A DNA stretch of 64,000 nt. Source: Jiella flava (lineage in GTDB: Bacteria; Pseudomonadota; Alphaproteobacteria; Rhizobiales; Rhizobiaceae). Every line of letters begins with the position of its first letter. Position 1 is the first letter of the stretch. The notes beneath the pieces were generated by a model. That model did not search any database, had not been told where the DNA came from, and saw only the letters and a program-made list of their open reading frames with translations. Made by a program: the position numbers and the translations under genes. The stretch is from the NCBI RefSeq assembly GCF_017349315.1, contig NZ_JAFMPP010000007.1, positions 124,001-188,000 of the forward strand. Direction: 5' to 3'. This document shows, in pieces, positions 8,683-17,241 of this stretch.

Positions 8683-10749
8683 TCACATCGCCCGAATTTT
8701 CCGGCGCAGGTTCTCCGCGATGCGGTCGCGCTCGCTTTTCAGCCCGGCGATCTGCCCGTCGATCTTGGCCAACCGGTCCTCCTGTTGGCGCATCTCGCTG
8801 AGATAGCGATCGCGCAGGTCGCCCTCACCCACCGCCTTGATATTCTCGCGGATACGATCCTGCGCGGCGAAGATGTCGGATTTTTCCGCATTCACGCGAT
8901 CGATCTGCCGCTCGAGGTCGGCCTTCTTCGCCTGGATGGCCGCCAGTTCGCCGAGTTCGGCCGCCATCGCCGGATCGCTCGCCGCTTTGGAAAAGCGCAG
9001 CAGCTGGGCCTGATCGGCGTCAACGAGCGCAAACCCCTCGTCGCCAGCCTGCTGGTCGACCGCCTCGATCTCGGCACGGCCATGGGCCGGCACTTGCGCC
9101 GCCAACCGATAGGCGTCATCGCTCTCGCCGATCTTGGCGGCGCTCTTCAGCTGCCAGCCAGCGAGCTTGGGATGGGCGATCACCAGCTTGCGGGCGTCCG
9201 CGCCGCTATTGGCCGCAGCATAGATGGTCTTTTGCTCCTGCGTCCACTTGTAATGCAGAACGCCGTCGACAACCTTGAGGTCGGTGATCATTTCCGTTGG
9301 ACGTTCAATGGTGTTGACGGTGATCTTGCGATCGAGAGCGAACTGTACCTGACGCGATTGCCCGGCCGGAACCGGCAACAGCGTCGAATCGCCGACATAG
9401 CCCGAAGCGTCGTAGACCGTGACAATCCCCGCCGGTAACGCCGCGCCGGTGGCGTTGTCGAGGCTGACGGCCGCGCGCGGATGAATGACGTTGTCGCCCG
9501 GTGTCAACACCGCGATCCGCTCCGCCGGAACGTCGGCATCAACGATCGGCACCGACAGCGTCGAGCCGGCGGCAAGCGTCACCGGCTGCGGCAACGGATA
9601 GGTCACCGACACGTCGCCCTCGACCGCCTTGCCGACATTGCTGGCCGCTCCCATCGAAAATTCCGCCGCCGGAACCGGCGGGGCTTCACGCATCAGATGA
9701 TCGGCAAACACCGATGCGCTTCGATCGGCTTGTGCCGGGGCGCGGGCCATTTTGAGCGACGGCACGTCGCCGCGGTCGGCCGCCGGCACGCCCTGGCGAT
9801 CAACGAAGACCGGCACCGCCGGCCGCGCAGTGAAATAGGGATCGTAAAGGTTTTGGCGGAGCGTCACCGGCGAGCCCGAGGAAAGCTGCACCTTCACTTC
9901 CGACCAATCCTGGCCGGTCGCGTTCTCGATCACCGCCCAGCTCTGCAGCCGGCCCTTGCCATCGGGCCCAATCACCAGCCGGTGGGAGGATTTCCAGACC
10001 GGCGCGGCAACGACATAGTCGAGTTCGACCGTTCGCTTGCCGGTGCCGTCGACCGTCACCGCAACCTGCCGGGTATCGTCTGACAGGCTGTTGGAGAGGC
10101 CGGCGGCCGCCCGTTTCAGCGCCGCATCGGTCTTTTCGTCAAGAACTTCGAGCGCCGTGTCGGCGACGATCGGCAGCGAGCGCACCTGGCCGTCATCGGC
10201 GAGGACCGTGACAATCGCGAGCGGCGTGGTGGCCTTGTCGTCCAACGGTTTAACCTGCTCCGGCGCGACGCCGAGCACGATACCGGTCACGGAGTGGTCG
10301 CCTTCGATCCGGATCCGCGCGCCTTTCAGCTTGCGCAAGAGCTGCGGCAGCGAGGCGAGATCGGCGGGCTGAAACCGCGCCGAGTGGGCGAACTCCCGGG
10401 CCTTGACCGAGCCCTCCAGCGACACCTGGGCAACGCCGCCTCCCGGATTGCGCACGACCAGGCTCTTCAGCACGTCGTTCACCTGATCGACCGGCACCGT
10501 CATGGTGATCGTCTCGTCGCCTGAAACGGCCGCCTGGCGCACAACCTCGGCGACGCCGCCGGAATAGAGCGTGATCGCGCTGATCGCGCCGGTCTTCACC
10601 GCCCGCTGCGAATCGGCCGACACGCTTGCGTCAGCCGGTGCCTGCGTCGGGGGGGATTGTGCTGCTTCGATCATTTGGGCCCCCGCCAGGATCGTTGTCG
10701 CGAAAAGTGTGGCGGTCGTTGCTGTCGTGATCAGTCCGAATCTGCGCAT
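8683..10749 (-). CDS. Exported DUF4139-domain protein
   Basis: A 688-residue predicted secreted or periplasmic protein. The ATG at 10749 has GGAG 6 bases upstream and opens a signal peptide ending near AGAQ (about residue 25). The middle and C-terminal parts resemble DUF4139 proteins (ITLYSGGVAEVVRQ near the N-terminus; WKSSHRLVIGP and QDWSEVKVQLSSGSPVTLRQ centrally). The last about 90 residues are charged and heptad-like (LERQIDRVNAEKSD, RLAKIDGQIAGLKSERDRI), a predicted coiled coil. No biochemical function is established for this family that I can assign. It stands alone, convergent with the epimerase gene. Confidence 0.82.
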   Translation of the reverse strand: MRRFGLITTATTATLFATTILAGAQMIEAAQSPPTQAPADASVSADSQRAVKTGAISAITLYSGGVAEVVRQAAVSGDETITMTVPVDQVNDVLKSLVVRNPGGGVAQVSLEGSVKAREFAHSARFQPADLASLPQLLRKLKGARIRIEGDHSVTGIVLGVAPEQVKPLDDKATTPLAIVTVLADDGQVRSLPIVADTALEVLDEKTDAALKRAAAGLSNSLSDDTRQVAVTVDGTGKRTVELDYVVAAPVWKSSHRLVIGPDGKGRLQSWAVIENATGQDWSEVKVQLSSGSPVTLRQNLYDPYFTARPAVPVFVDRQGVPAADRGDVPSLKMARAPAQADRSASVFADHLMREAPPVPAAEFSMGAASNVGKAVEGDVSVTYPLPQPVTLAAGSTLSVPIVDADVPAERIAVLTPGDNVIHPRAAVSLDNATGAALPAGIVTVYDASGYVGDSTLLPVPAGQSRQVQFALDRKITVNTIERPTEMITDLKVVDGVLHYKWTQEQKTIYAAANSGADARKLVIAHPKLAGWQLKSAAKIGESDDAYRLAAQVPAHGRAEIEAVDQQAGDEGFALVDADQAQLLRFSKAASDPAMAAELGELAAIQAKKADLERQIDRVNAEKSDIFAAQDRIRENIKAVGEGDLRDRYLSEMRQQEDRLAKIDGQIAGLKSERDRIAENLRRKIRAM

Positions 10750-11011
10750 GGAAACTCCAATCGTCGCGGTCGGCCGTACCGGAACGGCGGCGACAGGGGC
10801 AAACCCGATCGCCGATTGCGGCAAGGCCCGCTTACGCGGTCAATTTGTCGGGCATTCGTGGCGAGTTGAAGAAGACCGCCGCGCGCTTGCACCGAAAAGC
10901 GCCGCCGAGCCAACGGGGCCGTCGCCGGCGCCGTGTCGCAGCGGCAACGCAGATGACGATACGTCAGACTGCAGACTTGTCTTGGCTTCAAAATTGGCGA
11001 ATCATCCCGCC

Positions 11012-11260
11012 ATGAGCGAGCACCGCACCCATTCCGAAGACGCCGCCGCCATCACCGCTCGGGTGACGAAGGCCGCAGCCGATCTCAACGCCGCCTTATG
11101 CGCGGCCGCCGAAGCGGAAATTCCGGTCAGTGTGATGGTATGCCGCCAGCCCCTGCATCCCGGTGCCGCCGGGCCGGAGGTCCATCTCGTTGAAGTCTCG
11201 CACCATCTCCACCAGGAAGGCCGGCGGCCGGAAGATCTCCATTCCGCCAACGACGACTAA
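11012..11260 (+). CDS. Small hypothetical protein (82 residues)
   Basis: An 82-residue frame starting at the ATG at 11012. The N-terminal half is Ala-rich and amphipathic (ITARVTKAAADLNAAL); the C-terminal half is polar (VHLVEVSHHLHQEGRRPED). It has no signal peptide or membrane segment. I do not recognise the family. A nearly coextensive antisense frame (11002-11250) is Trp/Arg-rich and looks like a shadow. The intergenic repeat element beginning at 11266, just after the stop, makes sense if the gene ends here. Confidence 0.5.
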   Translation: MSEHRTHSEDAAAITARVTKAAADLNAALCAAAEAEIPVSVMVCRQPLHPGAAGPEVHLVEVSHHLHQEGRRPEDLHSANDD

Positions 11261-11265
11261 CCCTT

Positions 11266-11322
11266 TGAATCGGCGCATCGTGCTTTCCGAAAATCGATTC
11301 CGATTTTCGGGCCGGTGCTGTA
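11266..11322 (+). repeat. Intergenic palindromic repeat, copy 1 (right module)
   Basis: The 20 bases at 11266-11285 match 48968-48987 with one mismatch. They are followed by a hairpin at 11287-11310 with perfect 10-base arms (CCGAAAATCG and its complement) around a 4-base loop, then GGGCCGGTGCTGT. The same order recurs, inverted, at 21039-21127. The element lies 5 bases after the stop of the small hypothetical gene and 187 bases before the DUF4864 gene. Confidence 0.8.
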
Positions 11323-11508
11323 GCGAGTCGTGCGTCCGGCAGGACTCCTGCGCGAGAAGGCGCGGCGCGTTGCCGCCCTCACGGCCAATTGACCATGCGA
11401 CGGCTGTCCAGCCCAGCGGATGCGCGCCATGCTTGGCTCCAGGCTTCCCTTTTGGCGCCAGCACGCGCGGTTTGGGCTGACGCTCATCGGCGATGAAGGA
11501 GACATGTG

Positions 11509-11925
11509 ATGAAAGCCGCCTCCATTCTGATACTCTGCGCGGCCCTCTTTGCTGCAACCCCGTTAGCGGCGCGGGCGGACGACGCCTCGGACATTCAAGC
11601 CACGATCCGCGCGCAGCTTCAGGCGTTCAATGCGGGTGATGGCGCCACCGCCTATTCCTACGCCGCACCGAATATCAAGGCGCTGTTTCCAAGCCCCGAC
11701 ATCTTCATGACGATGGTGAAGTCGGGCTATGCGCCGGTCTACCATTCCCACAATGCCGTCTTCGGGGCGCTAACGCCGGAGGGCGATGGCTTTCGCCAAG
11801 AGGTGCGCCTGACCGGCGACCAAGGTCACAGCTGGATTGCCAGCTACACCCTCGCGCGTCAGTCCGACGGATCGATGAAAATCACCAGCTGCACCCTGCG
11901 CAAGGGCGACGACGTTGCGGTTTGA
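11509..11925 (+). CDS. Exported DUF4864-type protein
   Basis: A 138-residue protein with a signal peptide (residues 1-22, cleavage after ARA). AAGGAG lies 7 bases before the ATG at 11509; the GTG one codon earlier is less well spaced. The mature part (IQATIRAQLQAFNAGDGATAYSYAAP) matches the DUF4864 pattern, an NTF2/SnoaL-like small fold. No catalytic residues can be assigned. It is convergent with tgt, only 33 bases away. Confidence 0.8.
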   Translation: MKAASILILCAALFAATPLAARADDASDIQATIRAQLQAFNAGDGATAYSYAAPNIKALFPSPDIFMTMVKSGYAPVYHSHNAVFGALTPEGDGFRQEVRLTGDQGHSWIASYTLARQSDGSMKITSCTLRKGDDVAV

Positions 11926-11958
11926 CCGGTTCACCCGCAGCCACGGGCGCCGCATTCC

Positions 11959-13092
11959 TCAAACGATCGGCGCGATGTCGCCCCTGGCCCAGCCCTCGCT
12001 GACGTCCTGGGAGAAATCGTCGTAGCGCCCGGCCTCGATAGCGGCGCGGATACCGGCCATCAGCGACTGGTAGTAGGCGAGATTGGTCCAGGTCAGCAGC
12101 ATGCCGCCGAGCGACTCGTTGCTGCGCACGAGGTGATGCAGATAGGCGCGGGAGTAATCACGCGTTGCCGGGCAGTCGGAGGTTTCGTCCAGCGGGCGAT
12201 GGTCCTCGGCGTGACGGGCATTCTTCAGATTGATCTTGCCAAAACGGGTATAGGCCAGGCCATGGCGCCCGGCGCGGGTCGGCATGACGCAGTCGAACAT
12301 GTCGATCCCTCGCGCGACCGAGCGGACGATGTCGTCCGGCGTGCCGACGCCCATCAGATAGCGGGGCTTGTCTTCCGGCAGCACCGGCACCGTCTCGTCG
12401 AGCGTCCTCAGCATGACGTCCTGGGGTTCGCCGACGGCGAGGCCGCCGACGGCATAGCCCTTGAGATCCATCGCCCGCAGCCGCTCAGCCGAACGCTGCC
12501 GCAGATCGATCAGATCGCCGCCCTGGACGATGCCGAACATCGCCTTGCCCGGTTGATCACCGAAGGCGACGGCGCAGCGCTCGGCCCAGCGCAGCGACAA
12601 TTCCATCGCCCGCTCGATCTCGGCGCGCTCTGCCGGCAGGCGAATGCACTCGTCGAGCTGCATCTGGATGTCGCTGTCGAGGAGGCCCTGAATCTCGATC
12701 GAGCGTTCCGGGGTCAGCGCATGCACGCTACCGTCGACATGGGAGCGGAACGTCACGCCCTTTTCGTCGAGTTTGCGCAGCTCGGCGAGCGACATCACCT
12801 GGAAGCCGCCGGAATCGGTGAGGATCGGATGCGGCCAACGGGCAAAGTCGTGAAGACCGCCGAGCCTGGCCACCCGCTCCGCGCCGGGCCGCAGCATCAG
12901 ATGATAGACATTGCCGAGGATGATGTCCGAGCCGAGGTCGCGGACCTGGTCGAGATACATCGCCTTGACCGTGCCGGCCGTGCCGACAGGCATGAAGGCG
13001 GGCGTGCGGATGGTGCCGCGCGGCATGGTGATCTCGCCGCGGCGGGCGCGGCCATCTGCCGCAATCAGCTTGAAGGTGAAGTGTTCGCTCAT
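11959..13092 (-). CDS. tgt: tRNA-guanine transglycosylase (queuosine pathway) lacking the usual zinc site
   Basis: A 377-residue cytoplasmic enzyme that swaps G34 of GUN-anticodon tRNAs for preQ1. Visible features: substrate-pocket DSGGFQ with D93, GIVQGG (188-192), VGGLAVGE, and the nucleophile loop MFDCVMPTR. The family's four zinc ligands (E. coli C302, C304, C307, H333) align to S305, C307, T310 and T336, so three of four are gone although the fold around them (YSRAYLHHL) is intact. Start at the ATG at 13092; length is normal. The partner gene queA lies just upstream on the same strand, separated by a gene on the opposite strand. Confidence 0.92.
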   Translation of the reverse strand: MSEHFTFKLIAADGRARRGEITMPRGTIRTPAFMPVGTAGTVKAMYLDQVRDLGSDIILGNVYHLMLRPGAERVARLGGLHDFARWPHPILTDSGGFQVMSLAELRKLDEKGVTFRSHVDGSVHALTPERSIEIQGLLDSDIQMQLDECIRLPAERAEIERAMELSLRWAERCAVAFGDQPGKAMFGIVQGGDLIDLRQRSAERLRAMDLKGYAVGGLAVGEPQDVMLRTLDETVPVLPEDKPRYLMGVGTPDDIVRSVARGIDMFDCVMPTRAGRHGLAYTRFGKINLKNARHAEDHRPLDETSDCPATRDYSRAYLHHLVRSNESLGGMLLTWTNLAYYQSLMAGIRAAIEAGRYDDFSQDVSEGWARGDIAPIV

Positions 13093-13322
13093 GGGAAACC
13101 CGGTATCGCGCCACGCCTTCCGTGGCAACGCAGAAGCTTGGTAGACACGGCCTTGCCATTGAATCGACGGCCTCTTTCGGCGCCGACTGGCGGCCGCTCG
13201 ATGGCATGCGACCACTCGCGAATTCTTACAATCGACCGAGAGACGTTAACAAAAATCGGGAACGGGATCGCCATCAGCGCTGTTGTTGGCCCGAACTGAA
13301 CAGTCCGAAAGGAGTCGGAACG

Positions 13323-13649
13323 ATGAAACGCATTCTTCTCGCTGCCGCCCTCGCTGCCGCCGTGCCCGCTGCCGCTTTGGCTCAGACCACCACCACCACG
13401 ACCACGGTGGAGACAACCCAGCCGGTCCAGCCGGAAACCAAGGTGATCCGCACCTATGTCACCAAGGAAAGCCGCGAGTCGTTTGATGCCGGCGACGGCT
13501 ACACCGTCGCGGTCGGCACCGATCTTCCGGCGCCCGTCCCGCTGTATCGCCTGCCCGACGATGTCGGCCCGTATCAGTACACGGTGGTGAACCACAAAAC
13601 GGTCGTCGTCGACCCGACGACCCGCAAGGTCATCGAGATCATCGAGTAA
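13323..13649 (+). CDS. DUF1236-type exported small protein
   Basis: A 108-residue protein with a clean signal peptide (residues 1-21, ending ALA) and GGAG 8 bases before the ATG. The mature N-terminus begins QTTTTTTT, encoded by a run of ACC/ACG codons. The C-terminal half (PLYRLPDDVGPYQYTVVN, VVDPTTRKVIEII) matches DUF1236, a short rhizobial envelope-protein family without known function. It sits between tgt and queA on the opposite strand and ends before a strong terminator. Confidence 0.82.
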   Translation: MKRILLAAALAAAVPAAALAQTTTTTTTVETTQPVQPETKVIRTYVTKESRESFDAGDGYTVAVGTDLPAPVPLYRLPDDVGPYQYTVVNHKTVVVDPTTRKVIEIIE

Positions 13650-13674
13650 TCGTCACGATCACAACGTCGCATCG

Positions 13675-13700
13675 GACGGGGCCGCAAGGCCCCGTCTTTG
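13675..13700 (+). terminator. Intrinsic terminator of the DUF1236 gene
   Basis: A perfect 9-base GC-rich stem (GACGGGGCC / GGCCCCGTC) with a GCAA loop, followed by TTTG, 25 bases after the stop codon. Confidence 0.8.
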
Positions 13701-13720
13701 CGTGAGGCCTTCCAGAACGC

Positions 13721-14815
13721 TTAGGGCTCGGCGCGGTCGAGCAGGCAGGCGTCACCATAGGAATAGAAGCGATAGCCGGTGTCGATGGCGTGAGCATAAG
13801 CCGCCCGCATCGCATCGAGGCCCGCAAAGGCAGAGACAAGCATGAACAGTGTCGAGCGCGGCAAGTGAAAGTTGGTGAGCAGCCGATCGACCGCCTTGAA
13901 CCGGTAGCCGGGAGTGATGAAGATGTCGGTCGCCCCGGCAAAGGGTCGGATCTTGCCATCCTCCTCAGCCGCGCTTTCTAGCAGTCGCAGCGACGTCGTC
14001 CCGACCGCGACAATTCGGCCGCCATTCTGGCGCGCGGCGTTGAGGCGGTCCGCCGTCGTCGCATCGATATGGCCGATTTCCGAGTGCATGCGATGGGCGT
14101 CGGTGTCGTCGGCCTTGACCGGCAGGAAGGTGCCGGCCCCGACATGCAGCGTTAGAAAGGCCACGTCGACGCCAGCCGAACGCAACGCCTCCAGCAGTGC
14201 CGGAGTAAAATGCAGCCCTGCCGTCGGCGCCGCCACGGCGCCGCTCTCCCTGGCAAAGATCGTCTGATAGTCGCGGCGGTCGGCCTCGTCTTCCGCCCGC
14301 TTGGAGGCAATGTAGGGCGGCAGTGGGATGTGGCCGACGGTTGCGATCGCTGCATCGAGGGACGGACCTTCAAGATCGAAATGCAGCAATGCCTCACCGC
14401 CCTCACCGCGATCCTCGACCATTGCTGTGAGGCTCAGCGCTTGCGGCGTCTCATCACCGTTGGCCGCAAATATGATCCGATCGCCGACCTTGACCCGCTT
14501 GGCCGGGCGCAGAAAGGCGCGCCATTGGCCGGGTGCGACACGCATATGCAGCGTCGCCTCGATCCGCGCCACGCCGTCGCCCGTCGTCACGCCCGTCCGT
14601 TTGCGGGTGCCGGACAGCCGCGCTGGAATCACCTTGGTGTCGTTGAAGACCAGCATATCGCCGGGCGCGAGAAGCGCTGGCAGGTCGCGAATGCGATGGT
14701 CGGCAAGACGTCCCGCCTCGCCGACGTGCAAAAGCCGCGCCGCTTCGCGTGGCACGGCAGGCCGGAGGGCAATGCGCTCCTCCGGCAACTCGAAATCGAA
14801 CAGATCGACGCGCAT
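13721..14815 (-). CDS. queA: QueA, S-adenosylmethionine:tRNA ribosyltransferase-isomerase
   Basis: A 364-residue cytoplasmic enzyme that turns preQ1 in tRNA into epoxyqueuosine, using the ribosyl part of SAM. It starts at the ATG at 14815 with the family N-terminus ([16 protein letters not shown]). Other landmarks are [35 protein letters not shown] and the C-terminal [12 protein letters not shown]. Length is typical. It acts directly after Tgt, encoded downstream. A longer frame to 14881 has no supporting features. Confidence 0.93.
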   Translation of the reverse strand: MRVDLFDFELPEERIALRPAVPREAARLLHVGEAGRLADHRIRDLPALLAPGDMLVFNDTKVIPARLSGTRKRTGVTTGDGVARIEATLHMRVAPGQWRAFLRPAKRVKVGDRIIFAANGDETPQALSLTAMVEDRGEGGEALLHFDLEGPSLDAAIATVGHIPLPPYIASKRAEDEADRRDYQTIFARESGAVAAPTAGLHFTPALLEALRSAGVDVAFLTLHVGAGTFLPVKADDTDAHRMHSEIGHIDATTADRLNAARQNGGRIVAVGTTSLRLLESAAEEDGKIRPFAGATDIFITPGYRFKAVDRLLTNFHLPRSTLFMLVSAFAGLDAMRAAYAHAIDTGYRFYSYGDACLLDRAEP

Positions 14816-14914
14816 GGGTCGCGGCCGAGACCTTCTTAATGCAACAGCGCCGCACGTCTGCCCGCTGTGGGCGCGGGACAAGCGCCGTCCTGTTTGATCC
14901 TTAGACCGACGCTC

Positions 14915-15385
14915 TTAGAGGTCGGCGGCAACCCGCATGGTGCTGATCTTGTCGGGATCGCTGACCGGCTCACCGCGCTTGATCCGATCGACATTGTCCA
15001 TGCCTTCGATCACCTCGCCCCAGACCGAATACTGCTTGTTCAGCCAGGGAGCGTCCTCGAAGCAGATGAAGAACTGCGAATTGGCCGAGTTCGGATTGGC
15101 GGTGCGCGCAGCGGAAACCGTGCCGCGTTTGTGCGGCTCGGCAGAGAATTCGGCCGCAAGATCGGGCTTGTCGGAGCCGCCCGTGCCGGTGCCCGTCGGG
15201 TCGCCGGTCTGGGCCATGAAGCCATCGATCACTCGGTGGAAAACGACACCGTCATAGAAGCCCTCGCGCGCCAACTCCTTCACCCGCGCGACATGGTTCG
15301 GCGCGAGATCGGGACGCAGCTTGATGACCACCGTACCCTTGGTCGTTTCCAGAACCAGCGTCTCTTCAGGGTTTTCGTAAGCCAA
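14915..15385 (-). CDS. ppiB: Cytoplasmic cyclophilin-type peptidyl-prolyl isomerase
   Basis: A 156-residue cyclophilin without a signal peptide. I choose a TTG start at 15385: AAAGGA lies 7 bases upstream and the product begins like rhizobial PpiB (AYENPEETLVLETTKG). The active-site block VVFHRVIDGFMAQTGDP contains the catalytic Arg; NSANSQFFI and the tryptophan in PWLNKQYSVWGEV complete the fold. It isomerises Xaa-Pro bonds. It is a paralogue of the periplasmic cyclophilin directly upstream, probably a duplication with separated locations. Confidence 0.88.
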   Translation of the reverse strand: MAYENPEETLVLETTKGTVVIKLRPDLAPNHVARVKELAREGFYDGVVFHRVIDGFMAQTGDPTGTGTGGSDKPDLAAEFSAEPHKRGTVSAARTANPNSANSQFFICFEDAPWLNKQYSVWGEVIEGMDNVDRIKRGEPVSDPDKISTMRVAADL

Positions 15386-15447
15386 AAGGACATCCTTTCG
15401 TTTGTCGTGGCACCGGCCCCGAGGGAGGCCGGCGTTCATCACGGCTG

Positions 15448-15467
15448 TTTGAGCGCTTTCGCTCAAA
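15448..15467 (-). other. Hairpin between the two cyclophilin genes
   Basis: Perfect 8-base arms (TTTGAGCG / CGCTCAAA) with a 4-base loop, in the 116-base gap after the periplasmic cyclophilin gene. There is no strong T-run, so it could be a weak terminator or an mRNA-stabilising stem. Confidence 0.45.
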
Positions 15468-15501
15468 GACGCAAGAGGAAGTCCGATTTTCGGCGCCGAC
15501 C

Positions 15502-16095
15502 TTACTTTTGGTCGCCGGCGATGCGCACGGTCAACATCTTATCCGGATCCTTCACAGCACCGTTCTGCTGGGCGTCGCCCTTTTTGATCTTGTCGACCAC
15601 GTCCATGCCGGAAATCACCTTGCCGACAACCGTATACTGACCGTCGAGGAAATGGCCGTCGGCGAGCATGATGAAGAACTGCGAGTTGGCCGAATTCGGA
15701 TCCTGGGCGCGCGCCATGCCGACCACGCCGCGATCGAACGGCGCCTTGGAGAACTCCGCCTTCAGATCCGGCAGCGTCGATCCGCCCATGCCGGCACGGT
15801 TCGCATTGTAGTCCGGGCTGCCTTCCTTGCCGAATTCGACGTCGCCGGTCTGGGCCATGAAGCCGTCGATCACCCGGTGGAAGACGACGTTGTCATAGGC
15901 GTGCTCGCGCGCGAGCTCCTTGATCCGCTTGACGTGGTTCGGCGCGAGGTCCGGGCGCAGCTGGATATCGATCTCGCCGTTCGCGGTGGTGATCACCAGC
16001 GTGTTATCCGGATCGGCTTTCGGCGCTGAAAAGGCCGCAGGCGCAGCGGCAACCGACAGAACGGCAGCAAGACCGAGCATTGCGAAGAACTTCAT
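15502..16095 (-). CDS. ppiA: Periplasmic cyclophilin-type peptidyl-prolyl isomerase
   Basis: A 197-residue cyclophilin with an N-terminal signal peptide (1-23, ending AFSA). The core repeats the PpiB landmarks (VVFHRVIDGFMAQTGD, NSANSQFFIML) with an extra loop SPDYNANRAGMGGS that is usual in exported alphaproteobacterial forms. It should assist folding in the periplasm. It lies between coaD (36-base gap) and ppiB on the same strand and may be co-transcribed with coaD. Confidence 0.9.
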   Translation of the reverse strand: MKFFAMLGLAAVLSVAAAPAAFSAPKADPDNTLVITTANGEIDIQLRPDLAPNHVKRIKELAREHAYDNVVFHRVIDGFMAQTGDVEFGKEGSPDYNANRAGMGGSTLPDLKAEFSKAPFDRGVVGMARAQDPNSANSQFFIMLADGHFLDGQYTVVGKVISGMDVVDKIKKGDAQQNGAVKDPDKMLTVRIAGDQK

Positions 16096-16131
16096 TTTAT
16101 CACCCCAATGACTTGATTCGGCCGCGCTGTA

Positions 16132-16632
16132 TTACGCCCGGCCGTGTTTCCCCCTGATCGCCTGCGCGACGTGACCGGGAACGAAACGCGAAACGTCCCC
16201 CCCCATTGCCGCGATCTGACGAACCAATGTGGCGGTAATGGGCCTCGTTTCCGGGCTCGCCGGGAAAAATAAGGTCACGATCTCAGGCCGCATCGCGCCG
16301 TTCATGCCCGCCATCTGCATTTCATAGTTCAGATCCGTGCCATCACGGACGCCGCGCACCAGCGCAACGGCGTCGGCGGCACGGGCCGCTTCGACCACCA
16401 GACCGTCGAAGGAGACCACCGAAACCACAGCTTTGCCGGCATTGTCACCAAGTGCGGCGACGCCCTGTTCGATCAGCGCCACCCGCTCGTCGAAGGAAAA
16501 CAGCGGCGTCTTGCCGGGATGGACGCCGATTCCAACGAAGATTTCGTCGAACACCGTCATCGCCTGCGCCAGAACCGCCAGGTGGCCGTTGGTCAACGGA
16601 TCGAAGGAGCCTGGATAAAAGGCGCGGCGCAT
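16132..16632 (-). CDS. coaD: CoaD, phosphopantetheine adenylyltransferase
   Basis: A 166-residue cytoplasmic enzyme, the fourth step of coenzyme A synthesis (4'-phosphopantetheine plus ATP to dephospho-CoA). The nucleotidyltransferase motif [10 protein letters not shown] is at 8-17 (T14, H17). [21 protein letters not shown] and the C-terminal [16 protein letters not shown] (in place of the common ISSTxVR) complete it. It starts at the ATG at 16632; the open frame to 16659 adds nothing recognisable. It lies downstream of gyrA, a neighbourhood common in this order. Confidence 0.93.
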   Translation of the reverse strand: MRRAFYPGSFDPLTNGHLAVLAQAMTVFDEIFVGIGVHPGKTPLFSFDERVALIEQGVAALGDNAGKAVVSVVSFDGLVVEAARAADAVALVRGVRDGTDLNYEMQMAGMNGAMRPEIVTLFFPASPETRPITATLVRQIAAMGGDVSRFVPGHVAQAIRGKHGRA

Positions 16633-16849
16633 CGTCTCTAATCCTCGATGGAATCTCACACGAATTTACGGGGTCTTGTCAAATTTGATGTTCTTTGAGG
16701 GACGCCGATAGACTCTTTTTTGGCGAACTCCTGCCAGATTAACAAGCATGTCGGTCAAGCCATGGATGTCCGTTCATGGTGCGAAGCTGCCGAGCGATGG
16801 AACGAACTCACGCCCAATTGGTTGTGAGGACAAAACTGGAGATGCGGAC

Positions 16850-16996
16850 ATGTTGATTCTCGCCCTGTCGATGACCATGGTTCTGACCCTCGCAGCCGCG
16901 ACCGCGATCGCGATCAACGAAGATCGCGAGGACAATCGGATCAAGGTTCTCGCGAAGAAGCGCTCGGGTTTTGGCAGCCGTTTCGACGGTCTCTGA
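16850..16996 (+). CDS. Small single-pass membrane protein (48 residues)
   Basis: A 48-residue frame with GGAG 8 bases before the ATG at 16850. Residues 1-21 (LILALSMTMVLTLAAATAI) form one hydrophobic helix; the rest is charged and basic (EDREDNRIKVLAKKRSGFGS). The upstream extension to 16748 shows no coding character. I do not recognise a family. It lies alone between coaD and gyrA on the opposite strand, which makes it a candidate rather than a certain gene. Confidence 0.5.
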   Translation: MLILALSMTMVLTLAAATAIAINEDREDNRIKVLAKKRSGFGSRFDGL

Positions 16997-17184
16997 GCGC
17001 TGGTCGACAATCAAGCGAGCTCGACCTTTTCGACTAACCCCGATCGCTCATCGCTGAATACTGGCAACGATTGAAGGCGACTGAACACGAGACTTTTTTA
17101 CGCGGGATTTGACCGGCCCGGCCGCAGTCTCATCCGCGCCCGCCGACCTCAAGTTCAAGCGTTTATGGTCTCGATCAAATTTGA

Positions 17185-17214
17185 CGGCCGCGTCACGACG
17201 TCGTGGCGCGGCCG
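17185..17214 (-). terminator. Near-perfect palindrome downstream of gyrA
   Basis: A 30-base inverted repeat (arms CGGCCGCG / CGCGGCCG around CACGACGTCGTG, one mismatched pair) starting 28 bases beyond the gyrA stop. On the gyrA strand it is followed by TCAAATTTG, a weak T-rich tail. It is a likely terminator. Confidence 0.6.
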
Positions 17215-17241
17215 AATTCGTCTTCCCGGACCCGATAACCG

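Noticed and set aside
12133-13299. A 388-codon frame antisense to tgt
   Set aside because: Its composition is typical of the opposite strand of a GC-rich gene; tgt on the other strand is certain.
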